Source of the DNA: Takakia lepidozioides
Taxonomy: Eukaryota; Streptophyta; Takakiopsida; Takakiales; Takakiaceae
Direction of reading: 5' to 3'
Length of the DNA: 64,000 nucleotides
NCBI GenBank assembly: GCA_030704615.1
Contig: CM060731.1
Location: 13,886,001-13,950,000, forward strand
A model generated the notes under the pieces. The model saw only the letters and a list, made by a program, of their open reading frames with translations, did no database searches and had not been told where the DNA came from. A program made the position numbers and the translations under genes. This document shows, piece by piece, positions 1 to 12,600 of the stretch (its first letter is position 1; each line of letters starts with the position of its first letter).

Positions 1-694
1 GGGGACAACCTACCTTTAGGGCTCCTTGATCTGTTAGAGCCATTCTGCCCATTTTGCCATGGCCATGTCTGTTTAAACACTCATCTGAGTAGTATTGCTT
101 ATCTTACTCACAAACTTCTATTGAGGAAAGGGTAGATATGTTGTTGAACTACCGAAGCATGCAGCAGGTAGGCTCCACTGTTCTTTGATTAAGTTTATGG
201 CATCCAAATAAGCACTACACATGCAATTGAAGTGAATATGTATCCTACACCTGCGGAGCTAATCAATCCGTCAGGAAAGGTTGATTCTCCCAGTGAGTCA
301 GCAGCTACCATGGAGAAGATACAGATCCAATTTCCTGGTCTCCAGATGCAGAACTATCTTGCAGACGATGATGAACGTCTGAGCTTCCATCAGCTAGCCC
401 AATGGTTTGCAGGGACACCTTGGCTAAAATCCTCCTTAGCCAGAGATTTTTCTTCATTGAGTCCACCCAGGAGGCCACACCTCTCAAATTAGTTACCTCA
501 TGCATCAGCTAAACAGAGTCGTCCATCTATGAATTGTGTGATCTAAATTTGCAAGGAGTTTAACCCTCTCTCTGAACCTCTGTCTCGGAGTTGGATTCTT
601 TTGTTCTGGTTCTGGTTGCTGGTTATCATGGGCTGACGTCTTAGAAAAGGAAACAATTTTTCTCATGTGGACATTGTAAAGTTCCTTTTTTCCT
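1..694. other. 3' flank of the CEP162-like gene, no gene seen
   Basis: This stretch lies beyond the inferred stop codon of the minus-strand CEP162-like gene. It contains only short open frames without recognisable domains. It probably holds the 3' untranslated region and intergenic DNA. No clear polyadenylation signal or repeat was recognised. Confidence 0.4.
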
Positions 695-3600
695 TTATTC
701 CCGTAGTGAAATTCTTGTCTCTGCAGTGATATGCACTTCACATGCATGAGAATGAATGCATACCTGCATTGATGTGGAAGCCTTGGAATTGAGTTTGTTG
801 CAACGCTTGAGCTGACTCCAAAATGGCATCAAGCTCATGCCGGAATTGCTCAATCTCAACATTCTTGGCATCCAGGGCCTGTTGCCACTTGCGCACTGCC
901 ATATCCTGTTCCATGCCACACACCCGCCTTGTTTCTTGGACTATCTGTTGCCATTCCTTCTCCTTGCTTTGCTGTTGCACCTCCATCTCTGCCACTTTCT
1001 TCTTTAAACTCAACAGCTGCACAGATGGTAGAAGGGAAGAAGCTCCATTTACATGAGCAGGACAATTACTGTGACATTGCATCTAAAATGTCTAGAATGG
1101 TTGGGTCCCATCGGTTCCAATTGAGACAGCATGCAAGGACTACGTTCATTAAAAAAAGGGCCTAGCCACGATTCTGTCCTCACAAGTAGCACACATTAGA
1201 GGAGACAACGGAGTGTGAGGCTTTTTCTGTGCAATTATGGTACATTGTGGTTCATTACTTGTGGAACATATTGTTGACAGCGTGAATGACCTGTCAAATG
1301 AACACAGTTTATGTGGGAGATTTGAAGTTAGCTTGCATGAAATAACCCAATTTGAAAAATTCAACCACGAATTGTACTTATATGTAGTGACACATATTGA
1401 TCTTCCTTTGAAGACAAAGAAAACAATATGTGGATTGAAGCCCACGACCAGCAATGAAAGTGGCCCAAACATACCGGTTGTGTCTTACATATGTGTTAGC
1501 CTCATGTGAAGCTCTCTGGAGCCAGCAGATTGTCATATATATGCCACCAAAGCTGACCATTAGATCTGTCTGAAACACCATAGTCTGCAGGGTGCCTGGG
1601 TTCAGTTTGTTCGCCATTCTACAGGCTCCAATGCTTGCAGGAGAGGAGCAGTGGTTTGGTCATGATCAAATACAAGTAGGCTTTGCGAGAAGATAATGCA
1701 AGCTATCGTGTCATGATATCCTCAGATAGACACAATAACAGGTCTGAAACAGATTGTCTTCACTTCATGCTCACTTCCAGGAGTCCTTCATTCCCACTAT
1801 CCACATCCTTCGCTTCATATTTTAGATCCTCACAGGTACTAATGCACCCTGAATGCCCTTTCACCAAGTCACCTGGCTATTGCATCACACACTGGCTTTT
1901 AAAAGTATGTCCATGTTTAGATGGTGAGGTTTTGAAGCTCGCCCAGCACAGAAGACCATCCCATTCACCCTAGTCTAATAGCCCTGGATAGTTCAGATAT
2001 TCCATGGCCGAAAAATTTCAGGTGAGTATCTTGTTTTACAGGGTCATTAACACTCGCTCAAGAGTATGCAGGTGGTTCCAGAAGTTTCCATTGAGGTCCC
2101 GACCTCACAAAATGATACCCACCTACTCCGCAAGTATTCGTGTGCACAAATGGATCATGCTTCAGGAGATGGACACCTCACCCTCTGCTTTATGTATTCC
2201 TCCACCTATCATTTAGTTTCCATGGTTTCAGCCAAACCTATGGAGAGTTGAAAATGGGTATGTAACAGCCCTCTGTTTGCAGTGGTCTTGGGGCCCTACC
2301 TCATCTCTCCTACTGGGGGACATTCTCTTGCTGGTGGAATGATTGCTGTCAGGTGAACAGTATTTCACCTGTCCATCCAACCCAGGAACCCTTTGTTTCT
2401 CAGGAAGATGCCTCAAGTGGACAAATTATCACAGCTCTACTGATGTCTGTCCAAGTCCCTATTGAATTCAAGATACTCAGAAAAGAACTTGGCTTGTTTA
2501 TGAAGAAGATCAGTATAGGTCAGTCCCCTAGACCTGACTGGTGCTCATCATTGCTGACCCAGTGAGGGCTTCCAGTAATCCAAGGCTGTATAGATTTTGT
2601 GGTTAGAATCTATAATGGAATATTTCTCCCTTCTTGCCCCCAATAAAAAGCAGAGAGAATGTTGCTTGTGAGCACCTGTGCCATACGTGGGGACTTCCGA
2701 CTCATGGCATGCGCTTCCTCCAACTCCTCTGACATGCCCTTTAACCTGTCACCCATGTGAGCCATCTGTTGATCTCCAGCACTAACACTATTGTTCTCTA
2801 AAAGCTGTTTGACGTGTATACACATCAAAGTAATAGCCTGGGTCACATTTGAGAGGTTAGAAAAGAATCTGGGTTAGAAACTGGGTGGTTTGCTACTGGG
2901 CCATTGCTGTGGCTGTGAAACCCTCCAGCAAAAAATGCATGAAATTAATGAACGAATCAATAGAGATTACTGGTCCAAGATATTTACTTATCTTGGGTGA
3001 TGGAGGTCACCTGGCAACCAATGCATCGTTCTCCATGTCCAATGAACTGTTGTTTCTAGTCCAATGAAGCCCTTCAGCAACCCCCTTACTGTCCACTCCT
3101 CCTGTGAATAGCCAATGGGTTTCAGTGGAAAGAACTGCATTACTTATTGCAATCTCTCATGGCCTTCAAGACGGGAAGTAATGACGAATGTGATGCCCTT
3201 GAGGATGACTTCTCAAACATGAGAATATTGAGCAACTAAACTCAACAGTACAGACAGTATACATCCTGCGCATTAACCACGCGACAATTTCTTCGAAATA
3301 CAATTGCAAGTATTGTTGTGCAATTGCCATTGAATGTCTGCTTGGATTGACCCTTATCAGAGATTGAATGAAAACAAAGTGTCTTTTTCACAGCTCCATC
3401 TTGTTAGTAAGTTTAGTGGAAATACACTGTAAGTTGTATCGTGCAGGCTACCTCTTCACCAGGTCCTTTCACACTACCCAGAGATGTTCATCGGTTCCTC
3501 AGAGTGTTTGCATGACAACTCATAATCTTCTATGATGGAGTATTGGAAAGGGTTTTGAGAATAGTGCAGTAACAATGATCTAAGTAAAGTTAGAGACGAA

Positions 3601-6600
3601 CTTGCGGGGCGATGTTGGCTATCGGGACAGTGCCTGCCGTGCTGCAGATGCTGGAGTTCTTGCTGGTGCTGCACAGAGAGCAGTGCTGTCCTTTCCATAG
3701 CCCCAGCACACTGCTGCTGTAGCATTTCCCGGCTCATCTCTGATTTCTCTAGCTGCTTGCGTAGTGCCACCACCTCATCAGCTTTTAGGACAGCACGTGA
3801 GGCAAGACTTCGGGTGTCAATTGGAAGGTCATTGTAGTCTTCTATCCTTAATTTAAGTTGATCTCTTCGTAGTTGACCTGAGGTAATCTGAGATGTGTGT
3901 TGCTTAGGGAGATCAGCTTTGCTGGCTGCAATAATGTCAGTTGTAAGGGAGCCAGCAGTGGCGGTGCTCGAGCTACGACCTGCATCACCACAGGATTTCC
4001 TTATGAGCAATGATCAAGTGACGCAGACGACAGGAAATCTTTCAGCACTGTGTGTGGCTATTTTGATTTACATGACTGAGGATCCACAATGGATCGAAGG
4101 ATGAATTAACTGAACAAGAGACATGCAATAGATATTTGTCCACTCCCTAGAGCTCTTTCCTACTGACTGTTTTTCACACATTATCCCATGGCTGTCCCAG
4201 TCCCTGTTGTCCCAAAGACAGTTCAGCCATGTCCATAGGTGTGACATGATGCATCTGTTATGAGATAGAGGGCTAGAGTTAAATGTACTGGAATCAACCT
4301 CATGCTAGATAGGAGGGAGTATATTGCATAAGGCTACAACAAGTACCTTTCTCTCTGGACCTATAGTGTTCGCAATATATTTCTTTTCCTTGTTCTTTTT
4401 CCTTTTCTCTCCCCTGGACATCCTAAACCCTTTCTTCTTCCCATAGACGCAGACACAAAATGTCATTGCCTGAAGTCCAGAGAAGGAGATTGGTTGTGTA
4501 CCTTTTCCCCCAGATTCCAATGCTCTGATGTTATGTTGCAGTGTTTTGATAGTCTTATCTTTCTGTGCTATTACGTCTTCTTGGAGGGCTATGCGGTCTT
4601 TTGCACTCAACTCTTTTACCTGCATGAGTCATTGTGTGAGAGAGCATATAAAAACCAGGGCAACAAATAGAGATCATTCAAATAATAGGAAATTAGGTGT
4701 AGGCAGTCGTTCAGGCATTCATGCACGCTTTCCAATGAGTAAAAGTATGCATCATGCTCAAAACAGTATGGAATTTGATAGGAGAGGAGGCACTATGCAT
4801 CATTTGTTTATACGTGCTTCCTTGCACCCATTAGGTTTTTCTCCCCCCACCTCTGGCACACAAAAGTAAGAAAATCAGGCAAAAGTAACAGCCATTCAAT
4901 AGTCTTTGTTGTTCATGGAAAAAGGGAAAGAGGAGACTTTACTGGTCGCTGAGTATTTGATTTTTGGAGGTGTCCAGATCTCTCCGGAATCAACTTGGTT
5001 TTGACATTTTCATTTCTGATCTCCTCCAGCTTGTCTGTGAGCTCTTTCACTTTCTTGGCATAGTATATGCGTACATTTGCAACCTGCTCAAAGTGCTTGG
5101 CCTTTAGATAAATTGCAATTCCATGGAAATTCTGATGGAACTAACAGAGCAAAGATTACTGCTGACTTTGAAAAAGACAGGTCAGAAGGGCGCCATGGCT
5201 GCCAAAAGGGCACAGTAGTGCAAGGTTGTCAGGGGTAGGAAAAAGAGGAAAATTGGGAGCTGTGAAAGGGGTTCCATGTAACATTGAGAACATAGTTTGA
5301 GCCACTTGTTCTGACTGATGAGGACAGACTTGGATAGAGTGCAATCCTGCACAGGAACATTGTGCTCGTGAGTCTGGAAGTGCAGCACAGAGCTTACACA
5401 TTGGTGTAGCCTAAAGGGAGTAGGTGCCAGTGAGGGCTGTAGGCACCAGAGTGCTATCACTGGATTAAGGAGCAAAGATGGAAACCTGTAGCACTCAGAA
5501 CATGTACCTGTTTTTCCAGGTCTTTCACATGGTTGGCGGCTGCCTGCTCACTCTCACATAAGGGGAGCTTGGCCTGAAGCTGTTGCTTCAAGTTCCGGAT
5601 TTGTGCTATCGACTCATGCTTCATCTTGTCATGCTCTAGTTTCATGTGATGGAGAATTCTGTTGGTTTCATCTTCTTTAAGGACTGCTTGACGTTGCAAA
5701 GCTACCAACTCCGCCTGAAGCCGTCGAACCTTATCACTCTCCTCTATTCCTGATTTTGATGCCTGTAGAATGTAAAAATGGATGGCAATGGGGATTTGGG
5801 TGACAATGACTGGGTGAAAGACAACTCTGCGCTCCATAAGGTCTTAGGCAACATGAGACAAATTATGATTGAAGTGAGCAGCCCCAGGTGGTGTTAAATG
5901 CTCTAAGGCACAAGATGTCCATCAATACACTGGATGGTAGTGAACAGATTTTTGGGTCAAACAGACAGCATTGAGGAATTTCTCTAGGATGGTGTTATGA
6001 ACACAAGAGAGATATAACCAAGTAGGAAGATCTGATAGACTATCTACTGACTCATGTAATCAGTAAAGGAGTCCTATTCACAGGAGTTCTCATGGAGTTT
6101 GAGCAAGCAAGAAGGTTTTATTAGTACCTGAGCGAGTGCTGGCAAACTGTTGGGTTCTTTTTTTGCAACCTTGAGAGCTGCTTCCAGCCTCTTCACCTGC
6201 ATAGTCCCTCGTCACACCACAGTTGGAAATATGAAACTGCTGAGTATACGTAATGAAGGTGACCCACAAGAAACATTGATTAATTTTGACTTGAGATGGG
6301 GTTTTCAGAACTTGTGATGGGGCCATACGACCATTTTGCTCGGGAGCTTAGTGTAGCCATTTTGGTTTGAGAAGACTTGCTTAGAAGAAGACTGCAAGAC
6401 ATGGAAGAATCCATAGAATTTGAGCACTTTGATCTCGCAGTTGTCAATGTGCTCGAAGAACCTTGCTCTTCAGAGTGGCCAACAGAGCTAGCATGTTGAC
6501 TTGAAATATGTGAATGCAAATGTCACTATCAGAAGAACAATCTACATATGTAATCTGTGTGATCTGTCTGCTCATATTGGTTTTGCTCAAGTATGAAGCT

Positions 6601-9600
6601 GGTGAATGTAAGTTGTGAAGTTACTAATATACGTTTCCTGAGGCTGAGTGACATGTAGTTTGTGAAGGGAGAGTACGTTATTAATGAATTTTTTTGACAT
6701 CAAATCCGATTGTTGAAGAAGTGTGGTATTTCTTGGACTGTAAATGTTGGATAGGTATCCCCTGCTTTGTCAAGCCAAATTCTACAGAGAAAGACGAATA
6801 AGACCTGTTTTTGAAGTGTTTCAATTCGCTTCGCAGCTCTACCATTATGCAAGCTGTCTTGCTGCTCTTGAAATGGGGTGTGCAAACCATTCTCTCTCCC
6901 GGTTTTCTCTCCCTCAAGATTGGCCAGCCTGCTCATCAGCTCTGATATTTCAGCTGCCTGCATCAATGCCCCTTTCGTGAAACCCTGACCAACCAGAGAC
7001 CGTGGCACACCAAAGGACAACATTACTGTGAGATTTGCATCTGGCCAGCACTCAGGAAAACATCCTTGACCTAGTTCGTAAGCAAACACAATGGCTTGCG
7101 AACATATTTGTAATCATCAGTGATGAGAAGCATGTCTCTCCTTTCCCTGTCCTGCCTTTACACTTGTCAGCTTGCAGCAGGTGGATTCCTTATTTCAAAC
7201 ATGTATGGTGCAGCCCCATACCTGCTCTTCAATCGTGGAGTGCAGTGACCTAAAAATTTCCTGGTGCTCCAGCAGTGTCTGCACTTTCCCCTCCCTTGAT
7301 GCAGCTGTGCGTGTGTGACTTTGTCTCTCCTCTTCCAGTCTCTCTCTCAAGACTGTCCCTTCGGATTCCAGGTCTGCTACTCTCTTAGAATCTCCCTCAG
7401 CAACCCTCTTCTCCAACTCCACATATGCCTGCCTCATCTGAATAAAGCACCCATACCAAATCCAACTGAATTAGCAAGACCTCTTTGGTTTTTACCTGAC
7501 AATCAAATGACCGTGAACTTAGGCTTTCAGATGTTTTCATTATGAGGACAAATAAGTCTGTTCACCGACAAGAAAGAAACGTATACCAGGATTGGACACT
7601 TTGGAACAAACATGACAGTATTTAACAGCCCAGGGCTTGCCTGGGGGCTTTACCGCTAATGAAATAAAAGCCTGGCTGGTGTGGCGACATATATTGGCTG
7701 GTCAGCTAAAAGATGTCAGATCTAGTATTCAACAAACCTTATCAAGGTCAGCCCTCAATTTAGCTTCACGAGCTAGTGTGTCCTGCAAATTCTCCTTCAT
7801 CGGAAGTGAACCGGGTTCATACCCCACACTTTGGCGTCCACCAGTCATTTGCAAGTTTGCTAGCTGGGAGGCAAGCATTGCGTTCTTTTCAGCCATAATG
7901 TGTGCCCTCTCCCTGGCCTCTGTCTGTACCTCCTTTAGTTTCCCAACAGCTTTCTCATTCTCATGCTGCACTCCAGAGGGAAATCTGTCAAGCGTCTCGA
8001 TTTTATTATATTGAGTATGTTCTACATAGCTGGAGAGCTATACTTTTACTTATTTTTTCTTAGAAATATGTTGCTCCCTGGCTACCTGGACAAAATTTGC
8101 AACATCTGGCTTAGAATTTTGCTCAAAACTGACACGAGATTGGGCGTGATAAAATTTCTCTCTCTTTCTTTGGCATTCTTTGGCAGCTTACCTGCACAAG
8201 GCTTTGACCCTTAGACAATCCCTTGAACAGTAGTTGACTTTGGGCTGTTTTTTGGCTCTGGTTTTGTTTCCTCTCTCTTGTTTTTCCCATTTTGTCCCAT
8301 AAGCTCTTTGAGCTTTCCGCGGACGTCATACAGTACCATTTCATTCATTTCCTTTCTCCTTGCTTATAATCTTTCTTAAGAGGTTACAAGCCCTTCCACC
8401 CAAGGGGCTCGTGGCAAGAGCCCTCGCAACATCTATTAGGCTCAAAACAGCAGGTTTCAAGCACTCCTGGTATGCTCAAGTGTGCAGTTTTTTTGAGCGC
8501 AATGGACTCTCTATTGCTTCTCTATTGCCACAAAATCCAGAAGGGGTGGAATTCACATCCAAATAGGATCGCAACAGACTCATCAGAAGAGAACTTATGG
8601 AACTACATGTCAGGAGTGTTGGAGGTGTCAAGGCTATAGCCCTTGCACGACACTCGGAGAACAGAACGGGACGGGTAGCTCAGTGGTAGAGCACCCCACC
8701 GGAATGGGGGAGGTCCTAGGTTCAATCCCTAGCCCGACCATACGCTAGTGGTTTTCCAACTTGGTATCAGAGCCAAGGTTGGGGCGGTGGTCAGAATGGG
8801 TGGGCATTAGCATAAGGGCTATGCCTTGAGGGGGAGTGTTGGAGTGTCAAGGTCATAGCCTTGCACGGCACTTTGAGAATAGAACGGGACGGGTAGCTCA
8901 GTGGTAGAGCACCCCACCGGAATGGGGGAGGTCCTAGGTTCAATCCCTAGCCCGACCACACGCCAGTGGTTTTCCAACAAGGAGAACTTGGAAGCTACCC
9001 AATCTCCCAACAAAACTTCATTTCTATCGAGAGACACTCTTGGTTCTCCGTGTTGATAAAATCTTGCGGCCGAATTACCTTTCGGCGCCTTTATCTCCTT
9101 CCTCCTGAGGGTCCGGGTGCTCCCACAATCTACAGTTAGAGACTGGCAGATGGAAAACCTGCAACGGGAGGACCGCCTATGCCCAGCTTGCACTGGGCAC
9201 AACCAGGAAATTGAAACTGAAGAACACTTCTTTTATTGCCCTCTGTATTATAAGATCCGTGGGAGATTCCACTGTCTATTCCGTGGCACTCAATCTCTCA
9301 CTGGAGTCTTCCACTATGAGGATCAGAAATGCTTGGCAGCTTACCTGCACAAGGCCTTGACCCTTAGGCAATCCCTTGAGCAGTAGCTGCTTTTGGGCTG
9401 CTTTTTGGCTTTGGTTTTGTCTCCTCTCTCTTGTTTTTCCATCCCATAAGCTCTTTGAGCTTTCCACGGACGATATAAAGTACATCTGATAAAATTTCAT
9501 TTCATTTCTCCCTCCTGTGGATACACTCTCTCTGGGGCTTGGTTTGGTGTTCTTGGAAGTGGGTTTTCTTCTACAGTGTTATATCAACTTGGTTGAATTG

Positions 9601-12600
9601 TAGCTTCATTGCTCTACATTGCAAGGGAATCAGATTATCGTTTGCAAGGGCACAGAATCTACCTCAATAATGATTTGACTACTCTGCAATCCACAGGAGT
9701 AAATTGAGGTCAGGGCACAGAGGAAATGGCAAATGGGCTGTCTTTGGAGACGGTGGCAGGGTCATTATCCGGGAGGACTGCCCTTCTCCAAGGGTTCCCT
9801 AGGAACTGGGGCCTCCACGATCACATCTGTCAATGGGCTCAATGGTCGATGTAACCAATTATAGCCAACCCAGAAATTGGGTGTTCCCTGTAGCAACAGG
9901 TCATAGTTGCTCACCTAATATGTGGGTACTTGGAGGCTTGTGAGTCATTGGGGAAGGTTCGGGCAACCATGCTGTGCCCCATTATGGCTGTTACAAGGTG
10001 TCAACCTCGAGTGGACCATGGTTTGTGGCCAGAATCTGTAACCTCTCAAAGCATCAGTTTCGGCACCTTCCATTTTCTGTGTTTTACGAACCAGGAGGCA
10101 GTATGTTAGGGATACCTGGAAAATTAGGAGAGCAATTGAAAGTTGATTGGACCCAAGACTAGGCAGAACATCCAGCTACCTGATAACCTCGTATAAGGGC
10201 CTCTTGTTCCAGGATTTCTTGTCGCAATATCCGAACTTCCTGGGCGGTCAGCTGCACTTTCTCTCCCCCCATTTTGAGTTTATGCCAAGGTTGTTCAGCC
10301 TCCAGTTCCTACAAATGGTAAGCACATCGATATTGGCACTTAATGCAACAGCGGCTGTGAATCTGGCTTGCCTTCGCAAAGCAATTGTCAATTGCAAGTC
10401 TTAGGTCACTCAATCGCTGCATAGAAAAAAATTTCTTCCCCGGCCTGTCTGCTGTACACTTCAGCACGTTCATCTAGATCTCAAGTATTAATTAGGTGCT
10501 TAGGTTCTCTTGAGGACTGGGAAGCAGGTAGAGACAGAATGTAATGTTAACCAGATGCAATATCGGACTACTCTACAATGTTGGTAGAAACAGATGTGAC
10601 CCGTGACACATTTGATAAGAGAGAGAATATAGCATCCATGAGATGAGATGTCAGATCCGGGCTAGAATATATCCTTCCCTATACATTCCGAGTTTCGTCT
10701 GGAAGTTCAATATATTCATATAATATCACTCATGGATTAGGAATGGAGAGAGATCTAGATGACCCACCCCATTACCACAGGACTTCCTGAATCTCCATTA
10801 TATCACACCTTCAACTTTGATATATGGATTTTGTCAAAGAACAGGATGCCGATTGGATAGGTTTTGGTGTACCAAAGTTATAGGGCTCTCGCACTGGCGA
10901 CCGCTGGGCAGTCGCCGCTGCGGAGCCCCAGAAATGCTTTGAGGGGTCTCAATTAATGAACCTCGCCCCGCCAGCAAGGATGCCAAGTGTGCAGTCTCTG
11001 TTGACTGCCATATGGCATGGCAGTCAGTAACAATTTGGGCCTTCAAATCAACATAAGAATTGGCAATTGCATGAAGGGGACAGCTTTGTAACATTCATGA
11101 TGTTATTTGTTATTACAGATGTCTCACCCTCTTTCCACAGCGCGACTCTGAAGTGATGCTTTCCCAGCTAAAATGTAGGTCTGCAGTTCTCTTTTCCCCT
11201 CTCATCCCCACTGTCCCATATTTTTGAAACTTTCATAGGTCCCTCGGACTTCCTGTGGGCAAGAATAGTTTGTTTTGATGCTTCTCAGTCTTCACAAGTG
11301 GAAGCTACAAGTGATGGGATGATGCAAAGGGTCAGCTGAATTCGATAGCAAGAAAACACTGGCTAGCTGAGATTAGAGGCAAACCTGGAGACGAATGGAC
11401 AACGCGTACTTCTCTTTATGGAGCTCTCGAAACTTGGCGTCCCAATGTTCCTGTTTCTGCCGCCCACTGCTTTCAGCTTCACGTCGCTGATCAGCCAACC
11501 GCTGGGCTACCAGTTGTCGCTGCCTCCTCTCATCGGTTACTTGCGCCTTGAGTTCCTCCACCTGTCCCCTCATTACCCACTTTTTGGCATTGTCAATGCT
11601 CACATGCGCCACTGTAAGGTAATTGTGTGAGCCTGAATCACATTACCTTTAATACAGCTTCCTTTCATCACTAGTGTTGCGGTCAGACCATCTGCTAGTC
11701 CACTAATTGAGCTATTGGACGAAGAATGACAAGTCATGCAACACGCCTCATTAATTAGGTTTCATTAGCAAGCAGCACTCCAATGAAAATTAATGATGTC
11801 TTATGGATAGAGCCCACCCCCAAAAGGGGCAGTACCCCAAGGTAAAGTGGCTCTTAGTTACAATGGCTGGCCTAGCTGGAGTCTTCTCTTTTTCTCTCAT
11901 GTCCTATGGAGGGGTGAATTTTAGTAATAGTTCACAAGGGTCTCATGATTTTGCAAAAAGAGACAGCCAGTGAGAATTGAAGCTCAAGGTGGTCTTTGTG
12001 AAGGGCATATAGTATAGATGTTGTAGCTAGGCCATGCATACTATCATTAGACTCAAAGCGCACATTACTTTGTAGACGCAGAAGGTAGCCCAACCACAGC
12101 TTGCTTAGTAAAAGATGACTGCTAAGCTCCAGAATATGTTGGAGACATGGAGTGGTCACACTACTACCATAACTGCCTCCAGTATGTGCTACAAAGCTTG
12201 GCGGTAAGTGATGCGCACCTTCTTTTGCAGATCGGAGACCTTAAGTGCTGTTGGCTCTTTGAGTACAGCCAATGGTAAAGATGACGGTGTTACACCATCA
12301 ATGGGTTGTCTGAGGGGAGCTCCAGTCACCTGCCATGAGTAGGCGCAGAATTTGGGGACAAGAATCAATTCACAACAGGCATGAGGATCCCATAAAGTAC
12401 AACAAAACAGTTTGAGGAGTTGCGAATGAATCTGCCGAAGAGGAGGCACTGTGGTCATATTTTTGTAAATAACTAGATTGCAATAAGTGAAGGAGGCCAT
12501 TTGTACACGCTTCATGACTGATGAGTGAGGGCGATGAAGAGATGAGATGAGAAGAGAAGAGTTGAGAGGAGAGGAATATTCCTTGCTATTTAATTCTGCT

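Larger units (their letters stand above)
8617..8979 (+). mobile_element. TRIM-like mini LTR retrotransposon with tRNA-like LTRs
   Basis: The 363-bp element has two LTRs (145 and 143 bp) around a 75-bp interior. The LTRs begin TGTTGG; the 3' LTR ends CCAACA and the 5' LTR ends CCAACT. A 5-bp target duplication AGGAG flanks the element (8612-8616 and 8980-8984). A primer-binding site for initiator-Met tRNA abuts the 5' LTR, and a purine tract abuts the 3' LTR. There is no coding capacity, so it must move with enzymes supplied by another element. The paralogous LINE at 25965-25985 shows the uninterrupted site. Each LTR carries a 72-nt tRNA-like domain with pol III A and B boxes. This recalls Cassandra TRIMs, which carry 5S rRNA in the LTR, but the RNA here is tRNA-like. 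Confidence 0.93.
8364..9508 (+). mobile_element. 5'-truncated LINE split by a mini-LTR element
   Basis: The C-terminal part of a non-LTR retrotransposon protein is readable in pieces: [13 protein letters not shown] and CSFFERNG before the interruption, then a zinc-knuckle-like segment ([20 protein letters not shown]) ending at a stop near 9386. The 3' hairpin is at 9448-9462 and a CATTT-type tail follows. The homologous copy at 25740-26521 lacks the interruption and gives the empty site. Several frame changes show that the copy is dead. Confidence 0.85.
7966..10179. other. Intron of the CEP162-like gene, loaded with retroelements
   Basis: The flanking exons join in phase, and the joined peptide follows the animal CEP162 order, so this 2.2-kb stretch is intronic. 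It contains two LINE copies on the plus strand (antisense to the gene) and a nested mini-LTR element. From about 9510 to 10179 nothing recognisable is seen. Confidence 0.7.

Noticed and set aside
8669-8958. Two ordinary tRNA genes, or a tandem tRNA-derived SINE
   Set aside because: The target duplication, primer-binding site, polypurine tract and matching LTR ends show that both tRNA-like parts are inside LTRs of one element. The anticodon loop lacks U33.
8819-9202. Minus-strand 127-codon frame
   Set aside because: It crosses the 3' LTR and the LINE in antisense and shows no similarity of its own.
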